Shown: piece after piece, positions 1 to 6,569 of the stretch
Position numbering within the stretch: position 1 is the stretch's first letter
How the letters are laid out: every line of letters begins with the position of its first letter
Source of the DNA: Clostridia bacterium
GTDB lineage: Bacteria > Bacillota_A > Clostridia > Oscillospirales > CAG-272
DNA: 9,665 nucleotides
Direction: 5' to 3'
Assembly: GCA_017500625.1 (NCBI GenBank)
Contig: JAFVYX010000301.1
Location: 1 to 9,665, forward strand
Notes under the pieces: model-generated
What the model was told of the DNA's origin: nothing
Seen by the model: the letters and a program-made list of their open reading frames with translations, nothing else
The model's database searches: none
Program-made: the position numbers and the translations under genes

Positions 1-11
1 GGAGATAAAAA

Positions 12-1700
12 ATGAAAAAGCCATTGCTGAGCGAACTCACATTGAGAGAAAAGATCGGTCAAACCGCGCTTGCTCATTCGGACCAAAAGGGCTTTAGGGA
101 TCTGGCGAATTATCCCTACGGTGCCATTTGGGGAAGCGGTGATCTGCAATTTGGAATTAATATTGACGAGGTTTATCCGGATGACAACAAAAGGAACGTG
201 TGGTTGGAGTCGGTAAAGCAGATCAATAAGCACTTAAGGGTACCTGTGATCGTGGCCGCCGACTGCGCGTCTACGATCGGCCCCAAGGAATACGGTTACG
301 TCCTTGACCACGTTTCCGTGGGAGCCACCGGTTCGGACGAGCTTGTTTATGAGACCGGTGTGCTTCGCGGCAGAATGCTGAGGCATTATGGAATTAACTG
401 GGCGTGGTCTATGAACGTGGACATTCCCTCGCGCTTTTCCTCGGGCTCTCTCGGCCGTATTTATACCGATGATCCCGATAAGCTTCTTTCTATGAGCATT
501 GCAGGAATGAAGGGCTTTGCCGATATGGGTGTTGCTTCTACGGCGAAGCATTTTCCGGGCAAAGACGATATGGAATATCGGGATTCTCATTTCTCTGAAG
601 CCAGTATGCTTTTTACCTATGAGGAATGGAAAAAGGATCAGGGCCGAGTGTTTCAGGGAATGATCGATGCCGGTGTTGACACCATCATGACGGGGCATCA
701 ATCCTTTCCCTTTTACGATAACACCTCAAGAAACGGCAGATACGTCCCCTCCTCTCTCTCCTATAAGGTAATTACCGAGCTTCTCAAGGGCGAGATGGGC
801 TTTAAGGGTGTGGTCATTACCGATGACGTTTGGATGCGCAGCGTCTCTACCTATTGTGATGACAGTTTGGAAAGAATTTACGTGGAGTCCCTCAAAGCGG
901 GTAACGACGTTATTCTGGGTGTGAAGGATTGCTATTTCGATTACATTGAAGCCGCCGTTTTACGGGGAGAGATCCCGATGTCCCGTATCGACGATGCCTG
1001 CCAAAGAGTGCTTGACCTGAAGGAGAAGCTCGGCCTTTTCCGTGATGATTATGAGCCGGCCATCGGAGATCTGGACGAGATCAATGCCGCGATGGCAGAT
1101 TTCAATCAAAGAGCCGCCAAAAAGGCCATCTCTCTGGTGTGCGATAAGAACAAGCTCTTCCCCTTGGATCCTGAAAAGATCAAGAAGGTCTGTATTATTT
1201 ATTCGGGTCACGATAAGGAAGGCCAAGGGAAAGCGCTGGACAATATGCCGACCATGATCAAGGCATTCGAGGCGCGGGGAGCCGAGGTGTTCTTCCGCAG
1301 GGGCCTTTTGAACGGCTATGCTTCCGAGAAAGAGCTGAAGCAGATCGCTGAAGACTACGATCTTATCGTTTATGCAGGTTACTTAATGCGCTGGGCTCCC
1401 CGAGGCATGAGCAGCTTCTACGGTGATGAAGTCAGTACGTTCCAAAACGCTTTGCGATACGGTGGGGAAAAATCCGTGGGCATCGGTCTTGGCTCCCCCT
1501 TTGTATATTATGATTTCTATTCCGCGTTCCCTGCCTATATCAATATTTATAACTACTATCCGGAGCTTCAGGAGGCGGTTGTGGCCGCCATGTATGGAGA
1601 GATCGGTTTTGAGGGCGGTGAGCCCTTTAAGCTGATCCCCAAATTTGTGGAAGAACGGCTTGCCATGCTGAAAGCACTCAAGGAACAAAACGAAAAATAA
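12..1700 (+). CDS. Glycoside hydrolase family 3, NagZ-type (beta-N-acetylhexosaminidase-like)
   Basis: 562 residues, starting at the ATG 7 nt after GGAG (1-4). The N-terminal (about 1-345) matches the GH3 TIM barrel. KHFPG lies at 179-183, followed by a DSH triplet at 191-193, which corresponds to the Asp-His acid/base dyad of NagZ-type GH3 enzymes. VVITDDVWM (267-275) carries the likely nucleophile Asp271. Residues of about 350-562 form a second alpha/beta domain like the C-terminal domain of two-domain GH3 enzymes. There is no signal peptide, so it is probably cytoplasmic. Family members remove terminal beta-N-acetylglucosamine from muropeptides or glycans, and some are phosphorylases; the true substrate is not determined. 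After KHFPG the sequence is KDD where NagZ usually has HGD. Its base composition seems lower in GC than the genes to the right. No terminator separates it from the next gene, 70 nt downstream, so co-transcription is likely. Its promoter lies outside the window. Confidence 0.85.
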   Translation: MKKPLLSELTLREKIGQTALAHSDQKGFRDLANYPYGAIWGSGDLQFGINIDEVYPDDNKRNVWLESVKQINKHLRVPVIVAADCASTIGPKEYGYVLDHVSVGATGSDELVYETGVLRGRMLRHYGINWAWSMNVDIPSRFSSGSLGRIYTDDPDKLLSMSIAGMKGFADMGVASTAKHFPGKDDMEYRDSHFSEASMLFTYEEWKKDQGRVFQGMIDAGVDTIMTGHQSFPFYDNTSRNGRYVPSSLSYKVITELLKGEMGFKGVVITDDVWMRSVSTYCDDSLERIYVESLKAGNDVILGVKDCYFDYIEAAVLRGEIPMSRIDDACQRVLDLKEKLGLFRDDYEPAIGDLDEINAAMADFNQRAAKKAISLVCDKNKLFPLDPEKIKKVCIIYSGHDKEGQGKALDNMPTMIKAFEARGAEVFFRRGLLNGYASEKELKQIAEDYDLIVYAGYLMRWAPRGMSSFYGDEVSTFQNALRYGGEKSVGIGLGSPFVYYDFYSAFPAYINIYNYYPELQEAVVAAMYGEIGFEGGEPFKLIPKFVEERLAMLKALKEQNEK

Positions 1701-1770
1701 TCTTGCAAGGCCAAAGATCCCGTAAGCACTTTAGCAAAAATTGCAACCCATTCCAAAGGTAGGTGCTATT

Positions 1771-3240
1771 ATGTACGACACAATGAAGCAAGTGAATATC
1801 GGCTGGGCGCAAACCGATATTACGCCCGATCGCCCGGTGTACGTCATCGGCCAGCTGTATTCCCGCATATCCTCTTACGTGCACGACCCGATCACTGCCA
1901 CCTGTCTTGTGCTGGAAAACGGTGACGAGCAGATCACGATGGTTTCCTGCGATATGCCCAGCGTTCCCACCATGCATATCGAAAGGATACTGGAGCGGGT
2001 GCAGGCCGAGGGGCTTGACAGATCCCACGTGGTGTTCAACGTGATCCACACCCACAATTCCACCATGTTTTGTGGGGAAACGCTCCGCGAGGTGTATTTC
2101 AAGAGCGTGCTTGGTGAGCTTTGCCCCACCATACAAGAGCCCGAAAATATGCTCAAGGACGATGAGCTGACGGAATTTTATATCGAGCGCATGGTGGCGC
2201 TGATCGAGGATGCTTGGGCAAGCCGCGCCCCCGGTGCGGTGTCCACGGCCGGCGACTATGCCGCGGTCGCCTTTAACCGCCGACCGCAATTCCTGGTGAA
2301 CGGCAAGCGGGAGTCGCGTATGTACGGCACCTGCTCCGATCCGAGCTTTCTGGGGTATGAGGGCAGCTCCGACCACAGCGCCGATATGCTCTATACCTGG
2401 GACCTGCGCGGCAACCTCACCGGCGCGGCCGTATGCATTCCCTGCCCCTCTCAGGTATACGAGCTGCACGACTTTATTTCCGCCGATTACTGGGGCGAAG
2501 CGAGGAGCTGTATCCGCGAGAAGCTGGGCAACATTTACATCTTGCCGCTCTGCGGTGCTGCGGGAGATCAAAACCCCTTGGATCTTGTGCGCATTTCCAA
2601 GGACAACGTGGAGGAATTGAAGGTCTGGAACGCCCAGGAGAAGGCCGTCTTCCGCAACATTGACATGCAGAGGGAGTGCAAGGACATCGGCGAGCGCATC
2701 TGCGAGGCGGTCGTTCGCGGTTACCGCAAGGCGAAGAATTACGCGGAAGCGCGCCCCGTATTCAAGACCACCGTCTTCCAAATGGACGTGCCGCTGCGCA
2801 CGGTCTCCAAGGAGGACACCGAGGCGGCACAGGCGCGCATCGATGCGATCAAGGCGAGGTATGCCCCGGGCGAGCAGATGAGCGAGGGGGAAATGATCCG
2901 CTGCTTTGAGGACATTGGCTATCTGAACCGCTGGAAGCTGCAGCAAAAGACAACGCGCTTTGCCTTCCCCGTGTTTGTGTTCCGCATTGGCAAGGCGGTG
3001 TTTGCCACCAACCCCTTTGAGCTGTACGTGGACTTCAGTCTGCGCATGAAGGCGCGCTGCAAGGCCGGGCAGGCCTTTATCATTCAGCTTTCCTCCAATG
3101 CCAAGGGCGGCTACCTGCCCACAAAAGCCGCGGTTGAGGGGGGTGGCTATGGCTCCAAGCCGGTATCCACTACGGTTGGCCCCGAGGGCGGCGACGAGCT
3201 GGTGGAAAAAACGCTGCAAGCCATGGACAGTCTCTTCTGA
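1771..3240 (+). CDS. Neutral/alkaline ceramidase N-terminal-domain-like protein, function uncertain
   Basis: 489 residues from ATG 1771, with AAAGG about 10 nt upstream. A TTG at 1741 would add 10 residues, but family similarity begins only at VNIGWAQTDITP (8-19), so 1771 (or ATG 1783) is preferred. Features of the neutral/alkaline non-lysosomal ceramidase fold: the opening ITP motif, VIHTHNS (91-97) with an HxH metal pair, FNRRP (168-172), SADYWGEAR (237-245), CGAAGDQNP (261-269), NPFEL (414-418) with Glu417, and GGYLPT (446-451) with Tyr448. These Glu and Tyr match the zinc ligands of characterised ceramidases. Two departures: the position of the remaining His ligand reads CPSQ (Cys225), and the catalytic Ser of the GDxSPN-type motif appears to be Asn268. 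There is no signal peptide, unlike secreted ceramidases. It is probably a metal-dependent hydrolase of this fold, but not necessarily a ceramidase. It is probably co-transcribed with the GH3 gene and ends in a strong terminator. Confidence 0.75.
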   Translation: MYDTMKQVNIGWAQTDITPDRPVYVIGQLYSRISSYVHDPITATCLVLENGDEQITMVSCDMPSVPTMHIERILERVQAEGLDRSHVVFNVIHTHNSTMFCGETLREVYFKSVLGELCPTIQEPENMLKDDELTEFYIERMVALIEDAWASRAPGAVSTAGDYAAVAFNRRPQFLVNGKRESRMYGTCSDPSFLGYEGSSDHSADMLYTWDLRGNLTGAAVCIPCPSQVYELHDFISADYWGEARSCIREKLGNIYILPLCGAAGDQNPLDLVRISKDNVEELKVWNAQEKAVFRNIDMQRECKDIGERICEAVVRGYRKAKNYAEARPVFKTTVFQMDVPLRTVSKEDTEAAQARIDAIKARYAPGEQMSEGEMIRCFEDIGYLNRWKLQQKTTRFAFPVFVFRIGKAVFATNPFELYVDFSLRMKARCKAGQAFIIQLSSNAKGGYLPTKAAVEGGGYGSKPVSTTVGPEGGDELVEKTLQAMDSLF

Positions 3241-3256
3241 GGGCCTTGGCTCCCAA

Positions 3257-3291
3257 CACTCGGCACCCTACGGGGTGCCGAGTGCTTTTTT
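3257..3291 (+). terminator. Intrinsic terminator after the ceramidase-like gene
   Basis: A perfect 12-bp stem, CACTCGGCACCC (3257-3268) with GGGTGCCGAGTG (3273-3284), closes a TACG loop. C(UACG)G is a UNCG-class stable tetraloop. It is followed by CTTTTTT. It lies 16 nt after the stop codon and ends the GH3/ceramidase-like unit. Confidence 0.93.
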
Positions 3292-3297
3292 ATCGGT

Positions 3298-3376
3298 AAG
3301 GGCGGCACGCCGCCCTTGGATCTCTTCACGCGTCAGCGTGTATCCTCCCACGGCTCTTTGCCGTCGGCCATGCCGA
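3298..3376. other. Cluster of four short hairpins in the intergenic gap
   Basis: Four inverted repeats follow each other with little space: AAGGGCGG/CCGCCCTT (3298-3317, including the loop), CACGC/GCGTG (3327-3340), CGGC/GCCG (3351-3363) and TCGGC/GCCGA (3364-3376). None has a T-run on the + strand, so none is a normal + terminator. I see no convincing gene here on either strand. It may be a structured transcript, a protein-binding region or chance in GC-rich DNA. Confidence 0.4.
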
Positions 3377-3420
3377 GGGCGGGCATTTCACCCAAAATAA
3401 ATAAAATTCCATCAACCCCC

Positions 3421-3449
3421 TTGCTTTTGCCATTGAATTGTTGTATAAT
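3421..3449 (+). promoter_or_regulatory. Promoter of the TAXI transporter genes
   Basis: TTGCTT (3421-3426) as -35, a 17-nt spacer, then a perfect TATAAT (3444-3449) as -10. Transcription should start near 3456, leaving a leader of about 25 nt before the start codon at 3482. Confidence 0.82.
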
Positions 3450-3458
3450 GGTATACAA
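3441..3458. promoter_or_regulatory. Palindromic operator candidate over the -10 box
   Basis: TTGTATA (3441-3447) and TATACAA (3452-3458) form a perfect inverted repeat with a 4-nt spacer. It covers the -10 box and the expected transcription start. Half-sites of TTGTATAC type are common for GntR/FadR-class repressors, but no regulator gene lies in the window, so the family is inference. Binding here would block RNA polymerase, fitting substrate-induced expression of the transporter. Confidence 0.5.
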
Positions 3459-3481
3459 TGTTACACTTTTGGAGGAACATC

Positions 3482-4435
3482 ATGAAAAAGATTCTCGCTT
3501 TGGCACTGCTCCTTGTGATGGTGCTTATGACACTCGCCTCTTGCGGAGGCGCTACGATGACGATGGGTACCGGCGGCACCGCGGGTACGTATTACGGCTA
3601 CGGCGGCATTCTCGGCTCGCAGATCAAGTCGGCGGCCGGGATCAACGTGAACGTGGTCTCCACCGACGGCTCGAAGGCCAATATCCTTGGCATTGACGCC
3701 GGCAACTATCAGCTTGGCACCGTGCAGTCCGACGTTATGGCTTACGCCTGGGCGGGCTCGCGCTCCTTTGCCACCGAGGGGGAGATCAAGTCCTTCCGTG
3801 TGGTCGGCGGTCTGTACGCCGAGGCGGTCCAGCTGGTGACGATGGATCCCACCATTCAGTCGGTGGCCGACCTCGCGGGCAAGAAGGTCTCGATCGGTGC
3901 GGCCGGCTCGGGCGTGTACTTCAACGCGATCGACGTTCTGGAGGCCGCCGGCCTTTCCGAGGACGATATCTTTGCTCAGTACCAGTCGTTTGCCGACTCG
4001 GCCGATGCGCTGAAGGACGGTAAGATCGACGCCGCCTTCATCGTGGCCGGTCCTCCCACCCCCGCGATCACCGAGCTGTTCACCTCGAACACCGCGTACC
4101 TCGTTCCGATCGACGGTGCCGTGGCCGAGGCGCTTCAGGACGCCTGCCCCTACTACACCGTTCACTCGATCCCCGCGGGCACCTACCCCGGTCAGACCGC
4201 GGCGGTCAACACCGTGACCGTGAAGGCCACCCTCATCGTGAGTGCCTCGGCCTCCGATGACGACGTATACAACCTCACGAAGGCGATCTTCGACAACATC
4301 GAGGCGATCACCGCCGCCCACGCCAAGGGCGCTGAGCTCTCCATTGCGAACGCGACCAGCGGTATGACGGCTCCCTTCCATGCGGGTGCCGCCAGATACT
4401 TTGCCGAGAAGGGTGTCACCGTAGAAACCAACTGA
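3482..4435 (+). CDS. TAXI-family TRAP transporter substrate-binding lipoprotein
   Basis: 317 residues. The start is ATG 3482, 5 nt after GGAGGA (3471-3476). An in-frame ATG at 3458 lies too close to the promoter to be used. A lipoprotein signal peptide ends in LASC, with Cys21 as the lipid-modified residue, so the mature protein is anchored on the outer face of the membrane. GTGGTAGTYYGYGG (29-42) is the glycine-rich opening typical of TAXI-type (TRAP-associated extracytoplasmic immunoglobulin-like, TIGR02122) receptors. Segments typical of the family follow, such as the stretch around the GNYQLGTVQSD sequence and the VADLAGKKVSIGAAGSG region. It binds a solute and delivers it to the membrane subunit encoded next. 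Known TAXI systems mostly carry organic acids or amino acids such as glutamate, but the ligand cannot be read here. The gene is separated from the permease by a hairpin/T-run that would favour higher expression of this subunit. Confidence 0.92.
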   Translation: MKKILALALLLVMVLMTLASCGGATMTMGTGGTAGTYYGYGGILGSQIKSAAGINVNVVSTDGSKANILGIDAGNYQLGTVQSDVMAYAWAGSRSFATEGEIKSFRVVGGLYAEAVQLVTMDPTIQSVADLAGKKVSIGAAGSGVYFNAIDVLEAAGLSEDDIFAQYQSFADSADALKDGKIDAAFIVAGPPTPAITELFTSNTAYLVPIDGAVAEALQDACPYYTVHSIPAGTYPGQTAAVNTVTVKATLIVSASASDDDVYNLTKAIFDNIEAITAAHAKGAELSIANATSGMTAPFHAGAARYFAEKGVTVETN

Positions 4436-4449
4436 TCCCAAGATCCCTG

Positions 4450-4492
4450 CCAATGCGGTTGCAACGACGGTTGCCAACCGCATTGGTTTTTT
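4450..4492 (+). terminator. Intercistronic terminator/attenuator between receptor and permease genes
   Basis: CCAATGCGGTTG (4450-4461) pairs with CAACCGCATTGG (4475-4486). The inner CAAC/GTTG (4462-4465 with 4470-4473) extends the stem to about 16 bp with one bulged C and a GACG loop. TTTTTT (4487-4492) follows directly. The permease ribosome binding site begins just after it, and no separate promoter was seen before the permease, so it is probably a partial terminator inside the operon. It could also protect the 3' end of a shorter receptor mRNA. Confidence 0.85.
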
Positions 4493-4509
4493 ACGGAAAG
4501 GAAACCATT

Positions 4510-6459
4510 ATGACTCTTTTCAAGAAAAAGCCCACGGCCGCGGCCGAGCCGATGGATCTGGACTCGATCCTGAAGAAATACGACCGTGAGTCCACCACCC
4601 GCGTGTGGGAGGGCGTTCCCAAAACCGTGGTGACCTCGGTCCTTGCGCTCTTTTCCCTGATGTGCATTTACGTCACCTTCTTCGCGACCTGGCTGGACGA
4701 ATTGCGCCTCACCACCTTTATGGCGTACATTATCCTGATCGGATATCTCATCTTCCCTGCCAAAAAGGGTGTGCAAAAGGTCAACCGCATTCCGTGGTAC
4801 GACATTGTCCTTATGGTGATGGGCGTGGGCGCCTTCCTCTACTTTGCCTTCAACGCCGCCGAGATCGTGGCGCGCTACAAGATCACAACGCTTGAGGTGA
4901 TCGTGGGGCTTCTCGCCATTATTTCGCTGGTCGAGCTGTGCCGCCGCAGTGTGGGCCTTCCCATTCTTTGCGTGGCGGGCGCGCTTCTCCTCTATGCTCT
5001 CATCTTCGGTCTGCATAACCCGAACTTCTTCGCGCGCATCACCGAGAGCGTGCGTATCCTCTTTTACTCCAAGGAGGGCGTGCTTTCGACGCCCGTCAAC
5101 GTCTGCTCGAAGTACATCGTGATGTTCATCATCTTCGGTGCCTTCCTGGAGCGGACGGGCATTGCCGATTTCTTCATCAAGATCGCCAACTCGCTCGTCG
5201 GGCGCTTCTCGGGCGGCCCCGCCAAGGTGGCGGTCGTGGCCTCGGCGCTCGAGGGTATGGTATCGGGCTCCTCGGTAGCGAACACGGTGGGCTCGGGCGC
5301 GGTGACGATCCCCCTGATGAAAAAGACGGGCTACAAGCCCGAATTTGCCGCGGCGGCTGAGGCCTCGGCCTCAACGGGCGGACAGATCATGCCTCCCATC
5401 ATGGGGGCGGCCGCTTTCCTGATGGCCGAGACGGTGGGTGCCCCCTACTCAAGCATCGTTCTGCGCGCCATTCTTCCCGCGGTCCTCTACTTTGCGGGCG
5501 TGTTCATCACGGTCCACCTGGAGGCAAAGAAGGAGGGCCTGCGCGGTATGAGCCGCGAGGAGCTTCCCCGCGCCCTTCCGCTTCTCAAGAAGAGCTACCT
5601 GCTCCTCCCCCTGATCGTGCTTATCGTTCTTGTGGGCACCAGCACGCGCTCGATCGCCTATGCGGCGGTCATTGCCATTGGCGTTGCGATCGTGGTGAGT
5701 CTTTTCAACAAGGAAAACCGCATCACGCCGAAGCGCATCTTTGAGGCGCTGGCCGCAGGCGCGCAGGGTATGATCACGGTGGCCGTGGCCTGCGGCATTG
5801 CGGGCATCATTGCGGGCCTGATCAGCGTGACGGGTCTTGCCTATATGCTCTTCAACAGCATTGTGGCGCTGGCGGGCAATCAGCTCATCATCGCTCTCTT
5901 TCTGACGATGCTTTGCTGCATCGTGCTGGGCATGGGCGTGCCTACGACGGCCAACTACTGCATCATGGCGGCGACCTGTGCGCCGATCCTTGTGCAGATG
6001 GGCGTTCCGATGCTGGCGGCGCACTTCTTTGTCTTCTACTTCGGCATTGTGGCCGACCTCACGCCTCCCGTGGCGCTGGCCGCCTATGCGGGCGCGGCGA
6101 TCGCGCAGGCCAACCCGATGAAGACGGCGCTGACCTCAACAAAGCTCGCGATCGGGGCGTTCATCGTGCCGTACGTGTTTGCCCTCAATCCCGCGATGCT
6201 CTTTATCGGCACGAACACGGTGTTCGATATCATTCTCATTATCGTCTCCTCGCTGGTCGGCATTTTTGCCGTCTCGGCCGCGCTCGAGGGCTATATCCTC
6301 TCGCACATGGCCTGGTACGAGCGTACGGTCGCGGTGGTGGGCGGCCTTCTGCTCATCTACCCCGGCCTTGTGACCGACCTTATCGGCATGTCGCTGGTGG
6401 CGGCCGTCATCACCGTCCAGCTGATAAAGCGCAAGAAAAATCGCGCCGTCGCGGCCTGA
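4510..6459 (+). CDS. TRAP transporter fused permease subunit (DctQ-DctM fusion, TAXI-associated)
   Basis: 649 residues from ATG 4510, preceded by GGAAAGGAAACC. Upstream in-frame codons back to 4453 lie inside the terminator hairpin and are rejected. The protein is strongly hydrophobic with many membrane segments. Residues of about 38-165 form the small DctQ-like part. The DctM-like part starts near 195 and carries the signatures FGAFLERTG (209-217), GMVSGSSVANTVGSGAV (249-265) and ASTGGQIMPPIMGAAAF (287-303). A late loop has GMGVPTTANYCIMA, as in other 4TM/12TM fused TRAP permeases. It imports a solute captured by the preceding lipoprotein, driven by an ion gradient (usually sodium). The C-terminus adds a few hydrophobic segments after about residue 575 and ends in a lysine/arginine-rich tail. 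It is the last gene of the operon, followed by a terminator. Confidence 0.94.
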   Translation: MTLFKKKPTAAAEPMDLDSILKKYDRESTTRVWEGVPKTVVTSVLALFSLMCIYVTFFATWLDELRLTTFMAYIILIGYLIFPAKKGVQKVNRIPWYDIVLMVMGVGAFLYFAFNAAEIVARYKITTLEVIVGLLAIISLVELCRRSVGLPILCVAGALLLYALIFGLHNPNFFARITESVRILFYSKEGVLSTPVNVCSKYIVMFIIFGAFLERTGIADFFIKIANSLVGRFSGGPAKVAVVASALEGMVSGSSVANTVGSGAVTIPLMKKTGYKPEFAAAAEASASTGGQIMPPIMGAAAFLMAETVGAPYSSIVLRAILPAVLYFAGVFITVHLEAKKEGLRGMSREELPRALPLLKKSYLLLPLIVLIVLVGTSTRSIAYAAVIAIGVAIVVSLFNKENRITPKRIFEALAAGAQGMITVAVACGIAGIIAGLISVTGLAYMLFNSIVALAGNQLIIALFLTMLCCIVLGMGVPTTANYCIMAATCAPILVQMGVPMLAAHFFVFYFGIVADLTPPVALAAYAGAAIAQANPMKTALTSTKLAIGAFIVPYVFALNPAMLFIGTNTVFDIILIIVSSLVGIFAVSAALEGYILSHMAWYERTVAVVGGLLLIYPGLVTDLIGMSLVAAVITVQLIKRKKNRAVAA

Positions 6460-6472
6460 CGGCACACGCCAA

Positions 6473-6509
6473 AAGAAAAGGCACCCTGCGGGGTGCCTTT
6501 TCTTCTTTT
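6473..6509 (+). terminator. Intrinsic terminator after the TRAP permease
   Basis: AAGAAAAGGCACCC (6473-6486) pairs with GGGTGCCTTTTCTT (6491-6504) around a TGCG loop, again a C(UNCG)G tetraloop, followed by CTTTT. The A-rich 5' flank means it could also work on the opposite strand. Its core is nearly identical to the terminator at 3262-3279. Confidence 0.92.
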
Positions 6510-6512
6510 CCG

Positions 6513-6541
6513 TGGACTTTTCCCTCGGAGCGTGGTATAAT
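6513..6541 (+). promoter_or_regulatory. Extended -10 promoter of the aldo/keto reductase gene
   Basis: TATAAT (6536-6541) preceded by TGG, so it is an extended -10 (TGnTATAAT). A weak -35, TGGACT (6513-6518), lies 17 nt upstream. The predicted start near 6548 gives a leader of about 22 nt. It sits just after the permease terminator, so the reductase is a separate transcription unit. Confidence 0.78.
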
Positions 6542-6569
6542 GGAGAAAAAAGCGATCAAGGAGACGCGT

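Noticed and set aside
1701..1770. Possible terminator or promoter between the GH3 and ceramidase-like genes
   Set aside because: No stable hairpin with a T-run and no good -35/-10 pair with correct spacing could be seen in these 70 bases.
1678..3219. Long open frame on the - strand opposite the ceramidase-like gene
   Set aside because: It lies entirely antisense to a gene with clear family motifs, its product is rich in His, Arg and Ala without recognisable domains, and it has no suitable ribosome binding site. It results from the codon bias of the + strand gene.
3325..3394. Possible 17-codon peptide on the - strand in the 3241-3481 gap
   Set aside because: It has no convincing ribosome binding site or promoter and no recognisable sequence, and it overlaps the small hairpins, so coding capacity is probably chance.
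3461..4483. Open frame on the - strand opposite the TAXI receptor gene
   Set aside because: Its product is Gly, Arg, Val and His rich without domains, it is fully antisense to a clear lipoprotein gene, and it crosses the intercistronic terminator.
5913..6569. Upstream extension of the reductase frame into the permease gene
   Set aside because: The extension is an out-of-frame read of the permease and runs through a terminator and a promoter. ATG 6570 has a proper AAGGAG and begins at the conserved AKR N-terminus.
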